A DNA stretch of 64,000 bases from positions 1-64,000 of the forward strand of contig JANSLP010000151.1 in NCBI GenBank assembly GCA_029298735.1, read 5' to 3'. The notes beneath the pieces are model-generated. The model was not told where the DNA came from. It searched no databases and saw only the letters and a program-made list of their open reading frames with translations. Below, one piece after another: positions 62,533-64,000 of the stretch; position 1 is the stretch's first letter; every line of letters begins with the position of its first letter. The translations under genes and the position numbers were made by a program. This DNA comes from Ophiostoma sp. CBS 140.51 (Eukaryota; Ascomycota; Sordariomycetes; Ophiostomatales; Ophiostomataceae).

Positions 62533-64000
62533 TGTGATTCCTGGAATTTGCTTGTGCCGTTTTCTTGTATTTCGTATTCTGGCGTGTTGGGCCTAGGTTG
62601 GCCTCGCTATTTTGACTCGATCGAAATTTTGAATGACTCAATGAATTGTTGGCAATGTTAGGGCCTTGGCCATGATTAGGGATTGAAAGTGAGCTTGCGA
62701 GGTATGATGCTGTAGCACTCGCACCGTTTCTTTTCTCTTCGAATTTTGAAAACACGCAAAATAGACGTGGATGTTCAACCTGTTGACGTCATAACTCACT
62801 GGAAGAGGAACACCTTGGCACAGCTCGTGTTCGCTTTGGCGCCTCACTTGTTTGCATATAGGACAGCACGAGGATGGCGCAAGGGAACGGAGTCCTTCAT
62901 CAAAGTAGGATCAATTGTTGTCTTGCATTGTATGGTTGGACGAATAGGACTGCCCGGTGCGTTGTTGGTCCTTGCTTATGGTTGTGACTCAAAACAAGCA
63001 ACAGCAAAGGAAGGAGCTGCTCGTTTCTTTTCTCGATTCTCCCCTTTGGGAAAGAAGTGACGTCCGTCACGTGATATTCACCAACAACCACAGGCAGACC
63101 TGTGGCTTGGCAGTCGTAAAGTTTGGTACTATGAAGAGGAATATGCATCGTGCCCCTTTCGTACGATCCTCGTAGAGACAGGGCGAGATATACATGGCTG
63201 TGTAGCAATGTGGGATCTGGTTCCAAATGTTTTGACGTCGCTCGGTCTGACTATCCAGAAAGGAAACCAACGTACAAACGGACTAGACAGGCCAAGCGGC
63301 TCGGATTTACAGGGCTACCAGGGACAATTTAGCACAGGAGAAGCGCGCGTACGGGCTCTCGGAAAGGCACTTGCCATATTGCGGGGTCAACCCTACCCTC
63401 CCTCACCTCCCTCCTCCTCCTTCCTTCACTTTGCTCCTGCCCTGTTCGGCACTTCTTTCTCTTTTTGGCGCTGTCGCTAACTTTCTAATATATTTAATTA
63501 CTTTACTATTTTAACGTTTGGTTCCTCGTTTTCTACACACAGCTACACTTCTATCTTTTTGAATATCCCACTGCTGCCCCCTTTTGGTGCTTACCGTCGT
63601 GTCATCTGCCCGGGTCCTCTATTTGGATTTTGGCCCCCAAATGTGCTCCCACAAGCATCATCTGATCTCAAGATGGGGCGTATTTACCTCTTTTGTCCCC
63701 TTGATGTCCTTCATGTGTTTCTTGTAAATTAAAATCTGACAAAAACAGTTGCGTCTTGGTCTGCCTAACGATGAGAATGCAGCTGTTGTGGCTATTTTTG
63801 GTCATCAACTATTACCCCTTTTATTCAATGCTTATTTTGACTGTTATCGTCGATTGGAAGCTCTCTGGAAATATCGACTGGCATGTGAAGTCTGTTTTCC
63901 ATGTGGCCTGTGCCCGCGTGTTTGAGAAACTTCTACCGCCATTAAGCGTGCAAGCCGGGTATCCAGAACATCCTGTCTGAAACATCCCAGCCTTACGTTG
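62533..64000. other. Terminal 1.5 kb without a supported gene
   Basis: This includes the upstream region of the flavoprotein, a TCACGTGA at 63067-63074, and short frames on both strands (62746-63060, 63208-63480, 63756-63980) of chance-like composition. A CT-rich block at about 63390-63460 could be the leader of a gene beyond the window. Confidence 0.45.
63067..63074. promoter_or_regulatory. TCACGTGA palindrome (E-box/Cbf1-like)
   Basis: The fourth exact copy in the window, about 535 bp upstream of the flavoprotein gene start. Function inferred. Confidence 0.3.

Overview
The window is nuclear DNA of a filamentous ascomycete (Pezizomycotina, most likely Sordariomycetes; I cannot fix the genus). 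The evidence is 22 recognisable eukaryotic genes or gene families, short introns (54-102 nt) with GTRNGT-type donors and CTAAC/CTGAC branch points close to the acceptor, CACCATGG-like start contexts, CT-rich leaders, a DIM-5-type H3K9 methyltransferase, and exon-junction-complex Mago nashi. Nothing bacterial, viral or transposon-like was recognised.

Layout. 0-7 kb: a Cys-rich orphan, a secreted LPMO-like protein, and a seven-exon Ish1-repeat (Msc1-like) protein. 7-17.2 kb: tRNA ligase Trl1, anthranilate phosphoribosyltransferase Trp4 with a Gcn4/CPC1-type site in front of it, mitochondrial ribosomal protein uL10m, a DUF4870-type membrane protein, and proteasomal ATPase Rpt5. 17.6-25.7 kb: a divergent casein-kinase-1 relative, tRNA-Lys(CUU), and a small ankyrin protein. 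25.7-31.5 kb: RNase P subunit Rpp40 and tRNA guanosine-10 methyltransferase Trm11, head to head across a 400-bp promoter, then the GID/CTLH E3 substrate receptor Gid4. 34-45 kb: Mago nashi and beta-COP (Sec26) head to head, a UBTD-like ubiquitin-domain protein whose first coding exon is only the ATG, DIM-5, and a class II aldolase/adducin protein. 47.7-53 kb: a single-pass surface protein and a 14-TM MFS drug:H+ antiporter. 57-62.5 kb: two small orphan membrane proteins in tandem, a SAM methyltransferase with a 48-residue half-histidine loop and a GC-AG intron, and a pyridoxamine-phosphate-oxidase-type flavoprotein. The last 1.5 kb holds no gene that I can support.

Most genes are housekeeping and do not form a biosynthetic cluster. 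RNA maturation recurs: tRNA ligase, RNase P, Trm11, a tRNA gene and Mago. Protein turnover is represented by Rpt5, Gid4 and the UBTD-like protein. Exon models were built by hand from splice signals and frame; every multi-exon model closes to a whole number of codons. Intergenic stretches are unusually long (up to 4.5 kb) and many are strand-asymmetric (CT-rich in the direction of the gene). The most unusual items are the His-rich methyltransferase, the tandem orphan membrane proteins, the Arg-rich in-frame extension upstream of Trl1, and the ATG-only exon of the MGCC-type ubiquitin-domain protein.
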